From: Variovorax atrisoli 110B
Lineage (GTDB): Bacteria; Pseudomonadota; Gammaproteobacteria; Burkholderiales; Burkholderiaceae_C
Assembly (NCBI RefSeq): GCF_000382045.1
Contig: NZ_KB907454.1
Span: 342,259-406,258, forward strand
Reading direction: 5' to 3'
Length of the DNA stretch: 64,000 nucleotides
The first letter of the stretch is position 1, and every line of letters begins with the position of its first letter. Positions 53,344 through 62,387 of this stretch are shown here, piece by piece. The notes beneath the pieces are model-generated. The model worked only from the letters and a program-made list of their open reading frames with translations, was not told the origin of the DNA and searched no databases. A program made the translations under genes and the position numbers.

Positions 53344-53457
53344 GTGCGTACCGTCGCGGAGAAGTATGGCTTCCTGCACATTGGCCATTTCGCGGCCCAG
53401 TACCGCTCGCGCTTCGGCGAACGACCGTGCGAAACGCGAACGCTGCGCGCACCCTGA
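53344..53457 (+). pseudogene. AraC-family regulator C-terminal fragment
   Basis: The plus strand encodes [20 protein letters not shown] and [17 protein letters not shown] then a stop, the last recognition-helix segment of an AraC DNA-binding domain. It is joined directly to the IS21 istB remnant, so insertion or deletion removed the rest of the gene. About 220 bases of non-coding sequence separate it from the LysR gene. Confidence 0.68.
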
Positions 53458-53673
53458 GGCTGCCGTGACACCTTGCGCCAGCCCGTGTCATGGCATTCCC
53501 CCCCACGCCGCCGAACGCGCTTCCGCACACTTTCTCTGGCGGTGGGCACGTGGCACCGCTCGACGTGCAGACTCTTGAGCGATGTCTTACGCCATTCGGC
53601 CCTGCCGGAGCGCGGCGTCGACCCGATGCCCGGATGGTCGGGGCCCGCATGGCCGCGCAAGGCCACGGTGAGC

Positions 53674-54582
53674 TCAGCGGTCCCGCCGGACCACATTCCT
53701 TGCCACGGAGCGCGCGACATCGACGAACTTGAGCAACAGGGGATCGCGATTGTCCGTGCGAAAGACGAGTTCAATGTCGCAGACGATCTCCAGGCCTGAG
53801 ACCCTTTTCAGCACGATGTTCGATGGACATTGCTGCTGGTACGACGCAGGCACCACCGCGCAGCCGACGCCCGTTGCCACCAACCCCATCAAGGCCGGCA
53901 TGTCGGCGGCCGTCGGGCTTGCAAGCGACTTGACCCCGGCCAGTTCGAATGACCGGACGACCATGTCGTACAGGAATGGCGATCGATCCCTTGGGAAAAG
54001 GACGAAGCGCTCCGTCGATAACTGGCTGAGGCGCCGGACTCGCCCCTTCGCCAGCGACACGGCGCGAGGCATGGCGACAACCATCTCGTCGCGGTGTATC
54101 AGTTCGCCCGCGAGTGTCGGATCAAGAAGCGAGCGCCACACCACGAGGCCCGCATCCAACTTGCCCTCTTTGATCGCCGCCATCTGGTTGTTTGACAGTT
54201 GCGTCTCCAGGGCGATCGTGACTTCCGGCGAATCCTGCGTAAAGACCTGAATCGCACTGCCAAGTGCCGGCAGTGCGCTGTGGCCCGGCATGACGCCGAC
54301 GCGCAGGGTACCGACGCTTCCCGTCGCCGCTTGCGCGACATGCTGCTGCAGTTCATTCGCATCCTGCAACACGCGCGCGGCCCGCCCGACGAGCTCCCTG
54401 CCCGCGCGGGTCAATGCGACACCGCGAGGGAGACGGTCGAACAGCCGACTGCCCATCTGGTCCTCGATCGATGCAATCTGTCGCGACAGGGCGGGTTGCG
54501 CGATGTGCAGAACGCGGCTGGCCGCCGCCACGCTTCCGTGCTCAGCGACGGCCAGAAAGTAGCGAAGTTGGCGGAGCTCCAT
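53674..54582 (-). CDS. LysR family transcriptional regulator
   Basis: A 302-residue LysR regulator: the N-terminal wHTH MELRQLRYFLAVAEHGSVAA, ASRVLHIAQPALSRQIASIE, then the linker helix and the periplasmic-binding-like effector domain (GTLRVGVMPGHSALPALGSA, onward to DIELVFRTDNRDPLLLKFVD). It is transcribed divergently from the deacylase gene with only 100 bases between the starts, the classical LysR arrangement. It therefore probably controls the deacylase-MFS-binding protein-lyase-hydrolase cluster and itself. ATG 54582 corresponds to the normal family start; the longer open frame overlaps the divergent gene. Confidence 0.93.
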   Translation of the reverse strand: MELRQLRYFLAVAEHGSVAAASRVLHIAQPALSRQIASIEDQMGSRLFDRLPRGVALTRAGRELVGRAARVLQDANELQQHVAQAATGSVGTLRVGVMPGHSALPALGSAIQVFTQDSPEVTIALETQLSNNQMAAIKEGKLDAGLVVWRSLLDPTLAGELIHRDEMVVAMPRAVSLAKGRVRRLSQLSTERFVLFPRDRSPFLYDMVVRSFELAGVKSLASPTAADMPALMGLVATGVGCAVVPASYQQQCPSNIVLKRVSGLEIVCDIELVFRTDNRDPLLLKFVDVARSVARNVVRRDR

Positions 54583-54584
54583 GT

Positions 54585-54599
54585 ATGCCTCAAGGGTAT
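54585..54599. promoter_or_regulatory. Candidate LysR-type box
   Basis: ATGCC-TCAAG-GGTAT at 54585-54599 fits the interrupted dyad ATNCC-N5-GGNAT and contains T-N11-A. It lies 3 bases upstream of the LysR start codon and about 85 bases upstream of the deacylase ATG, consistent with autoregulation and activation of the divergent cluster. Confidence 0.45.
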
Positions 54600-54682
54600 A
54601 TGCGGGATCGGAATTCGGTAATTGTGACGGCCAGATGTCCTGCCTAGCATCGATGTCAACACACATTTCACTCAGAGCACGC

Positions 54683-55771
54683 ATGAATCTTTCGAGCGAC
54701 GTAGCAGACGCTTCGAACCCGATCCTTCGCGATTCGGGCAAGAGTCGCCGCAGCCTCTGCGCCCTGAATCCGCAGAGCGCCTCGGCGTTCACGCGCATCG
54801 ATTTCGACAAGCCGGGCCGTCAGATCGGCTTCTTCCATATCCCTCAGTCACCCGACGAGGACGCATGGGGAACCGTTCGAGTGCCGCTCGCCGTGCTTGC
54901 GAATGGAACAGGGCCCACCGTTGCCCTCGAGGCGGGCAATCACGGGGACGAGTACGAAGGACAGATCGTCCTGGGCGAACTCATCCGAAACCTCGATCTC
55001 TCGCGGCTGCACGGTCGCCTCATCGTCGTACCGGCCATCAACAGTCCGGCCGTAGACGCCGGCCGGAGGACCTCGCCGCTGGACGGGCTCAACATGAATC
55101 GCGTCTTTCCCGGGGATCATGCGGGATCGATCACTCAGCAGATCGCCGCCTTCGTCAGCGACGAGGTCCTCGGCCGAAGCGACGCGCTGCTGACCTTGCA
55201 CTCAGGCGGTTCGTCGATGGACATCGCACGTTGCGCCATGGTCCAGTCGTCGAGCGATGCGCGCTTGACCCAGCGCAGTCTGGAAGCGGGCCAGGCCTTC
55301 GGAGCGCCGCTGGTGATGGTGAGCGATGCGCTGGGCGACACGCGCACCAGCATTGCTGCTGCCGTCGCCGCGGGGCTGACCTGCGTCGGTGCAGAGATGG
55401 CCGGCACCGGGAGCGTCAGCCAGATTGCCCTCGACACCTGCCGAAAAGGCGTCGTCAACGTGCTGCGTCACTGGGGCGTCCTGGATGGCCCCCTCTCCCC
55501 CACCGAGGTGGTCGCGGCGCCGATCTACCGGGTGCCGGGGATGGACGGGTTCGTCCTGGCGCCCAGCCACGGTGTCTTCGAATGCTTCCATGCCGTCGGC
55601 GACGGGGTGGAGACGGGCCAACCTGTCGGCCTGATTCACTCGCCGACCGACCCTGGACAAGTGCCCGTCGAGGTGCGTTGCGCGCACGCCGGGATCGTCT
55701 TCGCCCGACGCCATCCTGGTCGGATCCAGGCCGGCAACCTGTGCTGCGTCGTTGCTACGCGTAGCGATTGA
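54683..55771 (+). CDS. Succinylglutamate desuccinylase/aspartoacylase family zinc deacylase
   Basis: A 362-residue M14-like zinc hydrolase. ALEAGNHGDEYEGQIVLGEL holds the first two zinc ligands (His and Glu of NHGDE), LTLHSGGSSMD supplies the third His, and GAEMAGTGSVSQIALDTC contains the catalytic glutamate region. The C-terminal beta domain (PSHGVFECFHAVGDGVETGQ) is typical. Related enzymes include ectoine-pathway DoeB and other N-acyl amino acid deacylases. In this cluster it may release an amino acid from an N-acyl precursor that the lyase then deaminates; this order is inferred. ATG 54683 is chosen 100 bases from the divergent LysR start. Confidence 0.87.
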   Translation: MNLSSDVADASNPILRDSGKSRRSLCALNPQSASAFTRIDFDKPGRQIGFFHIPQSPDEDAWGTVRVPLAVLANGTGPTVALEAGNHGDEYEGQIVLGELIRNLDLSRLHGRLIVVPAINSPAVDAGRRTSPLDGLNMNRVFPGDHAGSITQQIAAFVSDEVLGRSDALLTLHSGGSSMDIARCAMVQSSSDARLTQRSLEAGQAFGAPLVMVSDALGDTRTSIAAAVAAGLTCVGAEMAGTGSVSQIALDTCRKGVVNVLRHWGVLDGPLSPTEVVAAPIYRVPGMDGFVLAPSHGVFECFHAVGDGVETGQPVGLIHSPTDPGQVPVEVRCAHAGIVFARRHPGRIQAGNLCCVVATRSD

Positions 55772-55844
55772 TCCGCGCCATCTTGTCCGTCGCCCCGATT
55801 GCCCTCCCCGCCTTGCATGCCCGCCAAATCCCACACCGCACATC

Positions 55845-57131
55845 ATGAGCAACCCTACGGCCTCCCTTTTGCCCGGCAGACAGGCAGTCGCGCCGCCGAG
55901 CACACTCAAGGTGATCACCACCATCTCGATCGGCAACGCGCTCGAATGGTTCGAGATCGTTATCTACGGCTTTATGGCGGTCACGATCGCCAAGCTGTTC
56001 TTTCCGGCAGAGAACGCGGCGGTCTCGCTGCTGGTCGCTCTAGGCACCTTCGGTGTGACCTTCGTGATGCGGCCCGTCGGATCCGTCGTTCTGGGCGCCT
56101 ATGCGGACGCGGCCGGCCGAAAACGCGCATTGAGCCTGTCCATGGGTCTCATGCTCTGCGGCACCTTGCTCGTCGCGGTGACGCCGACCTTCGCCCAGAT
56201 CGGCTTGTGGGCGCCGGCGATCCTGATCGTTGCACGCCTGATCCAGGGCTTCGCGGCCGGTGGCGAATTCGGTAGTGCGACGGCGCTACTTGCCGAACAG
56301 GATCCGAAACGCCGCGGTTTCTTCGCCAGCTGGCAGTTTGCCAGCCAGGGCATCACCACCTTCGTTGCGGCCAGCTTCGGCATCGGATTGAACACGTTGC
56401 TGACGCAGGAGGAACTGTTGTCCTGGGGTTGGCGAATCCCCTTCGTCTTCGGATTGCTGATCGGGCCGGTTGGTCTCTACATCCGCCGGCATCTCGGTGA
56501 AGGCGCCGAGTTCGCCAGGTCCGTGCAGGAGCCGAGCCCGGTGCGCACGACGCTCATCGACCAGCGGGGACGCACCCTCACCGCCATGGGGCTGATCATT
56601 CTTGCCTCGATCCTCGCCTACACCGGCCTGTTCATGCCGACATTCGCGGTCAGACAGCTCGGTCTGCCACCATCCGTATCCTTTGCCGGGACCTTCTGGC
56701 TCGGCCTGCTCCAGTTCTTGCTGGTGCCCGTGTTCGGCAGCCTTTCCGACCGCATCGGGCGCGTTGCGCTGATGCGCACTTCGGCACTTTCGATGCTGGT
56801 CGTGATCGTCCCGCTGTTCTGGTTCATGGTGAACCATCCCTCCGTGGCCACGCTGATGCTCACGGTCACGGCCATCGGTGTGATCGCTTCGGCTTACTGG
56901 GGTCCGATCGCCGCCGCCATGTCCGAGCTCTTCCAGGCGACCACTCGGGGGACGGGGCTGTCGGTGAGCTATAGCCTGGGAGTGGCCATCTTCGGTGGCT
57001 TCGCGCCCTTTATCAGCGCCTGGCTGATCACGGCGACCGGCAGCAAGATCGCGCCGGCCTTCTACGTCGTCTTCGGTGTCCTTGTCAGTCTCGTAGCCCT
57101 GCGCAGCGCCCGCCGCTACGGCGTTCGCTAG
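55845..57131 (+). CDS. MFS transporter, metabolite:H+ symporter (ProP/ShiA-like) family
   Basis: A 428-residue inner-membrane protein with twelve predicted helices. The N-terminal ISIGNALEWFEIVIYGFMAV is the hallmark of the MHS subfamily (ProP, ShiA, KgtP), followed by FGVTFVMRPVGSVVLGAYAD and the loop 2-3 motif DAAGRKRALSLSMG, and RLIQGFAAGGEFGSATALLA in helix 5. These carriers import carboxylates, betaines or other zwitterions with protons. It is 73 bases downstream of the deacylase gene and probably imports the cluster's substrate. The sequence after its stop is the hexamer repeat. Confidence 0.9.
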   Translation: MSNPTASLLPGRQAVAPPSTLKVITTISIGNALEWFEIVIYGFMAVTIAKLFFPAENAAVSLLVALGTFGVTFVMRPVGSVVLGAYADAAGRKRALSLSMGLMLCGTLLVAVTPTFAQIGLWAPAILIVARLIQGFAAGGEFGSATALLAEQDPKRRGFFASWQFASQGITTFVAASFGIGLNTLLTQEELLSWGWRIPFVFGLLIGPVGLYIRRHLGEGAEFARSVQEPSPVRTTLIDQRGRTLTAMGLIILASILAYTGLFMPTFAVRQLGLPPSVSFAGTFWLGLLQFLLVPVFGSLSDRIGRVALMRTSALSMLVVIVPLFWFMVNHPSVATLMLTVTAIGVIASAYWGPIAAAMSELFQATTRGTGLSVSYSLGVAIFGGFAPFISAWLITATGSKIAPAFYVVFGVLVSLVALRSARRYGVR

Positions 57132-57147
57132 TCGCCCCAACCCTCAC

Positions 57148-57225
<78 letters not shown>

Positions 57226-57235
57226 TTCGATCATC

Positions 57236-58363
57236 ATGAAGACCATCCATCTCGCGCTCATCGCTTCACTTGTCGGCCCGTCCGGTGCGCTGGCCCAGTC
57301 GGTCCAGGTCGTGCGCCTCGGCCATGTCGGGCCGACTTCGGGCGGGATGGCGCACTATGGCAAGGACACGCGCAACGCGGCCGTGATGGCCATCGACGAC
57401 CTGAACGCCCAAGGCTTGGTCATCGCTGGCAAACGAATCGAGTTTCAACTCGAAACCGAAGACGATGCCGGTGATCCACGCCAGGGCACGCTTGCTGCGC
57501 AGAAGCTCTGCGATTCCGGCGTGGCAGCCGTCATCGGCCACATCAACTCGGGTTCCGCCATCCCCGCATCGCGCATCTACCGAGACTGTGGCATTCCGTT
57601 TCTCAGTCCTGGTTCCACAAATCCCAAACTCACCCAACAGGGCTACAAGAACACGTTCCGCATGCTGGCGAGCGACAAGGCGCTGGGAGCAGCCGTAGCG
57701 ACTTATGCAGCGAGGGAGTTGAAGGTGAAGACGGTTGCCCTGGTTGACGATCGCACGGCCTACGGTCAGGGGGTCAGTGAGGTTTTCAAGGCGCGCGCCA
57801 AAGCGGCTGGCATCGAAGTGGTTGCCGAGGAGTTCACGAATGACAAGGCGACTGACTTCTCTGCGATCCTGACAAAGATCAAAGGCAAGAACGTGGACGC
57901 CATCTTCTTTGCAGGCGGGGATGGCCAGGCCGGCCCGATGCTGCGCCAGATGCATCAGCTCGGCATGAGCGACACGCGCATGCTCGGTGGAGACGGCATC
58001 TGCACGAGCCACCTGGGCGAACTGGCCGGAAACGCGCCGCCTCTGTCCCGTGTGGTGTGCGCCGAGGGCGGTGCCTCGCTGGCACGAATGCCGGGCGGGA
58101 ACGAATGGAAGAAGCGCTATGACGCTCGCTTTCCCAATGAGTACGTCTTGTTCTCGCCCTACACCTATGACGGATTCATGGTCGTCGCCGACGCGATGAA
58201 GCGGGCGAACTCCGTGGAGCCGGGCCAGTTCGGCCCCAGGATTTTCGCCGCCGATCTCAAGGGCGTCTCGACGCACGTCCGCTTCGATGAAGCGGGGGAC
58301 CTGCAGGCTCCCGCGATCACTCTCAACAGTTACAGGAACGGCGTGAAGACGCCTTTGGAGTGA
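57236..58363 (+). CDS. ABC-type branched-chain amino acid/amide substrate-binding protein (LivK-like)
   Basis: A 375-residue periplasmic binding protein. The signal peptide is MKTIHLALIASLVGPSGALA, cleaved before QSVQVVRLG. The Peripla_BP_6 pattern includes HVGPTSGGMAHYGKDTRNAA, AVIGHINSGSAIPASRIYRD and VALVDDRTAYGQGVSEVFKA. No LivHMGF permease or ATPase genes are present, so it either uses components elsewhere or works with other transporters. The gene lies directly downstream of the hexamer array, with no visible Shine-Dalgarno, and its stop overlaps the possible GTG of the lyase. In this cluster it probably binds the amino acid-like substrate. Confidence 0.92.
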   Translation: MKTIHLALIASLVGPSGALAQSVQVVRLGHVGPTSGGMAHYGKDTRNAAVMAIDDLNAQGLVIAGKRIEFQLETEDDAGDPRQGTLAAQKLCDSGVAAVIGHINSGSAIPASRIYRDCGIPFLSPGSTNPKLTQQGYKNTFRMLASDKALGAAVATYAARELKVKTVALVDDRTAYGQGVSEVFKARAKAAGIEVVAEEFTNDKATDFSAILTKIKGKNVDAIFFAGGDGQAGPMLRQMHQLGMSDTRMLGGDGICTSHLGELAGNAPPLSRVVCAEGGASLARMPGGNEWKKRYDARFPNEYVLFSPYTYDGFMVVADAMKRANSVEPGQFGPRIFAADLKGVSTHVRFDEAGDLQAPAITLNSYRNGVKTPLE

Positions 58364-58368
58364 GCAGG

Positions 58369-60039
58369 ATGGATGCCCCTCTCCATTCGGTAGTTCTCGA
58401 TGGGCGCAGTCTCGATGCTCGCGCCCTGGTCGCGATTGCCCGCTTCAATGCGCCGGTGCAACTGGGGGCGGCGGCACGCGCCCAGCTGCAGGCAACGAGG
58501 CAGTACATCGATCATCACTGGCTCACAGACGATGCGCCGCTGATGTATGCCTTCAACACAGGTGTGGGGGCTTTCAAGAACGTCCGGGTCGGCGCGGATC
58601 AGATCGCGCAGTTCCAGACCAATCTCATCCGTGCGGCGTCGGCGGGCACTGGGGAGCCCGTGCCTACGGAAGTCGTGCGTGCAATGATGGCACTGCGCGT
58701 GAACGCCTTTGCCAGTGACTATTCGGGCGTGCGCCCGGCGATCGTGGATCGCCTGGTCGCCATGCTCAACCACGGCATCACCCCGCGGATCGCGGCGCAA
58801 GGCAGCGTGGGCGCGAGCGGAGACTTGGCACCCCTCGCGATGATGGCCGGCGCCATGATGGGGCTGTCGCAGAGCAAGGTCGACTTTCAGGGCCGGGCGA
58901 TGGCGGCCGCCGACGCTTTCATGGCGGCGGGAATGGCCGCGACGATGGATGTCCAGGCCAAGGACGCCACGGCCCTCATCAACGGGACCGCGGCCTCGCT
59001 GGCGTATGCGGTCTTGACGGCACACGACGCGCGACGGCTGCTGAGCGACGCCACGATCTCGCTGGCCTTGTCGCTGGAGGCACTTCGCTGCGAAACCTCT
59101 TGCTTCGACGAACGCGTGATGCTGGCGCGTCCCCATCCCGGGCAACGCGCCGTGGCTGCATCGATGCGCCGGGTGCTGGACGGCACGCAACGCTGCAGCG
59201 AAGGAGCCCGCCAAGTGCGTCTGCGCAGCATGGCTGGGCTCGATGACACGCTAGCGGGGTCGCCGCACGTGCCGCCGATCCCACCGCGCATCCAAGACGC
59301 CTACTCCTTGCGCTGTGCGCCGCAGGTGCATGGACCCGTGTGCGACGCACTGGACTACATCGACCGCATCCTGGCGACGGAGATGAACAGCGCAACGGAC
59401 AACCCGTTGATATTCAAGGACGATCCAAGCTACCAGGTCGTCTCGGGCGGACACTTCCACGGGCAGTACATCGCGCAGGCGATGGACCTGCTGGCGTTGG
59501 TCATCACGGACCTGTCGGCCATCTGCGATCGCCGCAGTGCCCGTCTCGTCGATCCCGCCTGCAATTTCGATCTGCCCGCCGGACTGGTCGCCGAGCGCGC
59601 GGGCGTGAACACCGGCCTGACGGGCGTCCAGAGCATGGGCACGGCCCTGGTCCTAGAAAACATGGGTCTTTGCAGCCCCGCGAGTGCGACAAGTCTGCCC
59701 GCCAAGGGCAACACCGAGGATCACATCAGCAATTCGTGCGTTGCGGCGCGACGCTCGCGCACGGTGGTCCGGAATGCGCAGACGGTGGTTGCGGTCGAGA
59801 TGCTGCTGGCCACGCAGGCGCTGGACTTAGCCGAGCGAGACCTGGCGGCATTTCACGTCGGGACCGGCACCCAGGCTGCCTGGGACGCCGTGAGGGTCCA
59901 CCTGCCTGCATCGCTTGGAAATGATCGTTGGGTCTTCGAGGACATCGAGATCCTCAGGTCCCTGGTAGAGGATGGGAGCATCTTGCGCGCCGTCGAAGAT
60001 GCCGTCGGGCCGCTATGGCCCCAGACGGGCCTGTCTTGA
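58369..60039 (+). CDS. HAL/PAL/TAL-family aromatic amino acid ammonia-lyase with unusual selectivity residues
   Basis: A 556-residue MIO-dependent enzyme. The MIO precursor triad Ala149-Ser150-Gly151 is in GSVGASGDLAPLA, and the catalytic Tyr60 in MYAFNTGVGAF. In the selectivity loop QTNLIRAASAGTG the two residues that are Ser-His in histidine lyases, and Phe-Leu or His-Leu in phenylalanine or tyrosine lyases, are Ala89-Ala90. The rest of the active site (NSATDNPLIF, EDHISNS-like segments) looks intact. The substrate therefore cannot be read from family codes. ATG 58369 has GGAG at 8 bases; GTG 58360 overlapping the previous stop is also possible. No hutU, hutI or hutG accompanies it. Confidence 0.9.
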   Translation: MDAPLHSVVLDGRSLDARALVAIARFNAPVQLGAAARAQLQATRQYIDHHWLTDDAPLMYAFNTGVGAFKNVRVGADQIAQFQTNLIRAASAGTGEPVPTEVVRAMMALRVNAFASDYSGVRPAIVDRLVAMLNHGITPRIAAQGSVGASGDLAPLAMMAGAMMGLSQSKVDFQGRAMAAADAFMAAGMAATMDVQAKDATALINGTAASLAYAVLTAHDARRLLSDATISLALSLEALRCETSCFDERVMLARPHPGQRAVAASMRRVLDGTQRCSEGARQVRLRSMAGLDDTLAGSPHVPPIPPRIQDAYSLRCAPQVHGPVCDALDYIDRILATEMNSATDNPLIFKDDPSYQVVSGGHFHGQYIAQAMDLLALVITDLSAICDRRSARLVDPACNFDLPAGLVAERAGVNTGLTGVQSMGTALVLENMGLCSPASATSLPAKGNTEDHISNSCVAARRSRTVVRNAQTVVAVEMLLATQALDLAERDLAAFHVGTGTQAAWDAVRVHLPASLGNDRWVFEDIEILRSLVEDGSILRAVEDAVGPLWPQTGLS

Positions 60040-60085
60040 GCATTCTCATTCCTCCAAATCGCAATCCACCCTTCAGGACACGTGC

Positions 60086-61084
60086 ATGAAGAAACCAACA
60101 GACAGCCGAGAGCCGCCGAACGGGCGCCGCCATGCCATGCTCTGCGCCCTGAGCTGTGCGGCGGCGCCCTTGGCTGCGATGGGCGCGCAGGAGGACAGGC
60201 CTGTACCGGCAGGTCCGGTGGTGTGGCGTGGGCTGACTCAGAAGCAGCTCGACCAGGCCTTCGACCAACTCGCTTATGCGCCCAATAGCCAGCAGGTGCT
60301 GCACCGCTACCGCAGCCGAAGTGACGACGTGGCAGGCAGGCTCGTAGCACCGCAGCGTCTGCAGTACGGCGCCTCGGCGAGTGAGTTCGTGAACATCTAC
60401 CGGACGAGCCGCCCGAACGCGCCCGTCCATGTCTTCGTCCATGGTGGTGCGTGGGTGATCACCGACGCCAGGGACTATGTCTTCCTGGCCGAGATGTTCG
60501 TGAATTCGGGCGTCCACTTCGTGATCCCTGACTTTGCCTCGGTCAAGGACCTCGCCGGCGACCTGGTGGCCCTCGCCAGGCAAGTCCGGGAAAGCATCGC
60601 ATGGATAGCACGACATGCATCGACGTTCGGGGGTGATGCCAAGCGGCTGCATTTCTCGGGTCACTCGTCAGGGGCACACCTCTTGGCGGTCGCGCTCACG
60701 CACGATTGGAAGACAGAGCAGGGCATCTATCCGGATGGTTTCCGATCCGCACTGCTACTCAGTGGCATCTACGACCTTGAACCCGTCAGCCTGTCCGAGC
60801 GAAGCAGTTACGTTCGGCTTACCGACAAGCAGGTGGTCGCCGCGCTCAGTCCCCTGCAGAATGCGTCCCATTTTGCCTGCGCCGCCACCGTCGGGCACGG
60901 CTCGCTGGACACACCAGAGTATCAGCGGCAATCCCGCGCGTTGGTCGATGCGTTGATCGGAAGTGGCCGCAAAGCCCAGCTGATCAAGGCCGAGTTCTAC
61001 AACCACTTCGAACAACTCGAGACCCTGGGAAATCCGTATGGCACGTTCGGTCGCGCGGCCTTGGATTTGATCAGGACTGAATGA
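60086..61084 (+). CDS. Alpha/beta hydrolase, kynurenine formamidase-like, probably exported
   Basis: A 332-residue hydrolase. The N terminus NGRRHAMLCALSCAAAPLAA contains a twin-arginine element and hydrophobic core, suggesting Tat export. HGGAW at 119-123 forms the oxyanion hole as in BNA7/kynurenine formamidase and HSL-type esterases, and Ser194 in SGHSSGAHLL is the nucleophile; a His near 309 in FYNHFEQ may complete the triad. It is 46 bases downstream of the lyase gene and closes the cluster. It could cleave an amide or ester of the lyase substrate or product; exported formamidases are unusual, so the function is open. Confidence 0.83.
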   Translation: MKKPTDSREPPNGRRHAMLCALSCAAAPLAAMGAQEDRPVPAGPVVWRGLTQKQLDQAFDQLAYAPNSQQVLHRYRSRSDDVAGRLVAPQRLQYGASASEFVNIYRTSRPNAPVHVFVHGGAWVITDARDYVFLAEMFVNSGVHFVIPDFASVKDLAGDLVALARQVRESIAWIARHASTFGGDAKRLHFSGHSSGAHLLAVALTHDWKTEQGIYPDGFRSALLLSGIYDLEPVSLSERSSYVRLTDKQVVAALSPLQNASHFACAATVGHGSLDTPEYQRQSRALVDALIGSGRKAQLIKAEFYNHFEQLETLGNPYGTFGRAALDLIRTE

Positions 61085-61216
61085 CCCCCAAATCACATGA
61101 AGTAGCCTAACGCAAGGAGTTCAGCTTGCCTGATGCAGCCATGGCATTGCGAGTGCAGGTCGCAACCGTGTCTAAGTCCATCCTTTCGCGGATGATTGCT
61201 ATCCGTTCTGACTTAG

Positions 61217-62379
61217 GGAACGTCTGATCAAGTCGTAAATTGGCTTGTCGGCGAAGGTTCGTGGTTGGGCCGTTGCGCTCGCAGGCTCGTCTCACCGAGG
61301 ATCCCATGCGTTTGAGAGCCCCCGTGGCCCCTTCACGTTGCCTGCGGGCGCACCTGCACCATCATCGCAATCAGTTTCCTTCTGGCCATCCACAGGTTCG
61401 ACAGCGCAAACAGCGTGATCACATGCGCCGTGTTCTTGGCCAGCCCCTTGAACCTCACCTTCGCCAGGCCGAACTGCCGCTTGATCACCCGGAACGGGTG
61501 CTCCACCTTCGCCCGGATGCTGGCCTTCTGGAACTCCTGCCTGCGCGCTCTGGCCTTGGCTCGGCCCTCTGGCATCTTGGCCATGTCGCTGGGGCGCCCC
61601 GCAATGTGCCATCGCACATCCTGCTTCACTCGGCTCTGTGCTCCGCGATAGCCCGAGTCTGCCCACACCGCGTTTTCTTTGCCGTGCAGCAGATCGCTCA
61701 CCTGCTCCACGTCCGCCTCGTTGGCTGCAGTGGTCGCCACCGTGTGCACCAGCCCCGAATCTGCGTCCACACCGATGTGAGCCTTCATCCCGAAGTGCCA
61801 CTGGTTACCCTTCTTCGTTTGGTGCATCTCAGGGTCTCGCTCGCCGCTCTCGTTCTTGGTCGAACTGGGCGCCGCGATGATCGTGGCGTCAACGATGGAG
61901 CCGCGCTTCAGCAGCAGACCCTTCTTGGCCAGGTGGGCGTTGACCTGCTTGAAGATGTCCTCGGCCAGATCACTGGCCTCCAGCAGGTGACGGAAGTTCA
62001 GGATCGTCGTCTCGTCGGGAATCGACTCCAGCCCCAGCCCCGCGAACGTGCGCAGCGAGGCGATCTCGTAAAGTGCCTCCTCCATCGCCGGATCGCTCAG
62101 CGCGAACCAGTTCTGCATCAAGTGCACGCGAAGCATCGCTTCGAGCGGATACGGCCGGCGCCCACGTCCTGCCACCGGGTAGTGCGGTTCGATGACTTTG
62201 AGCAGTGCCCTCCAGGGCACCACCAGTTCCATCTCGGCAAGGAAAATCTCCCGGCGCGTCTTCTTCCTCTTACCCGCGTGCTCAGCATCCGAAAAACTGA
62301 ACTGGCTCATCGTTGGCGATCCTTCAGCATCCGTGATCAACGTTCAGATTGGCCATCCGTGGACTTGATCAGACGTTCC
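61217..62379 (-). mobile_element. Complete IS5-family insertion sequence (1163 bp)
   Basis: Terminal inverted repeats GGAACGTCTGATCAAGTC (61217-61234) and GACTTGATCAGACGTTCC (62362-62379) are perfect over 18 bases and flanked by the direct repeat TTAG (61213-61216 and 62380-62383), a YTAR-type 4-bp target duplication normal for IS5 elements. One transposase gene fills the element. The intact ends and target duplication point to a recent insertion. Confidence 0.95.
61333..62310 (-). CDS. IS5-family transposase
   Basis: A 325-residue DDE transposase of the IS5 family (DUF4372-free, transposase_11 type). The N-terminal DUF772-like segment includes FLAEMELVVPWRALLKVIEP and YPLEAMLRVHLMQNWFALSD; catalytic-region landmarks are GSIVDATIIAAPSSTKN (first Asp), KAHIGVDADSGLVHTV and the WADSGYRGAQSR element (second Asp), then EHPFRVIKRQFGLAKVRFKG with the Glu. 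The frame is uninterrupted and lies between perfect IS ends. A fragment of a related copy is at 43.1 kb. ATG 62310 is used. Confidence 0.95.
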   Translation of the reverse strand: MSQFSFSDAEHAGKRKKTRREIFLAEMELVVPWRALLKVIEPHYPVAGRGRRPYPLEAMLRVHLMQNWFALSDPAMEEALYEIASLRTFAGLGLESIPDETTILNFRHLLEASDLAEDIFKQVNAHLAKKGLLLKRGSIVDATIIAAPSSTKNESGERDPEMHQTKKGNQWHFGMKAHIGVDADSGLVHTVATTAANEADVEQVSDLLHGKENAVWADSGYRGAQSRVKQDVRWHIAGRPSDMAKMPEGRAKARARRQEFQKASIRAKVEHPFRVIKRQFGLAKVRFKGLAKNTAHVITLFALSNLWMARRKLIAMMVQVRPQAT

Positions 62380-62387
62380 TTAGAGGG

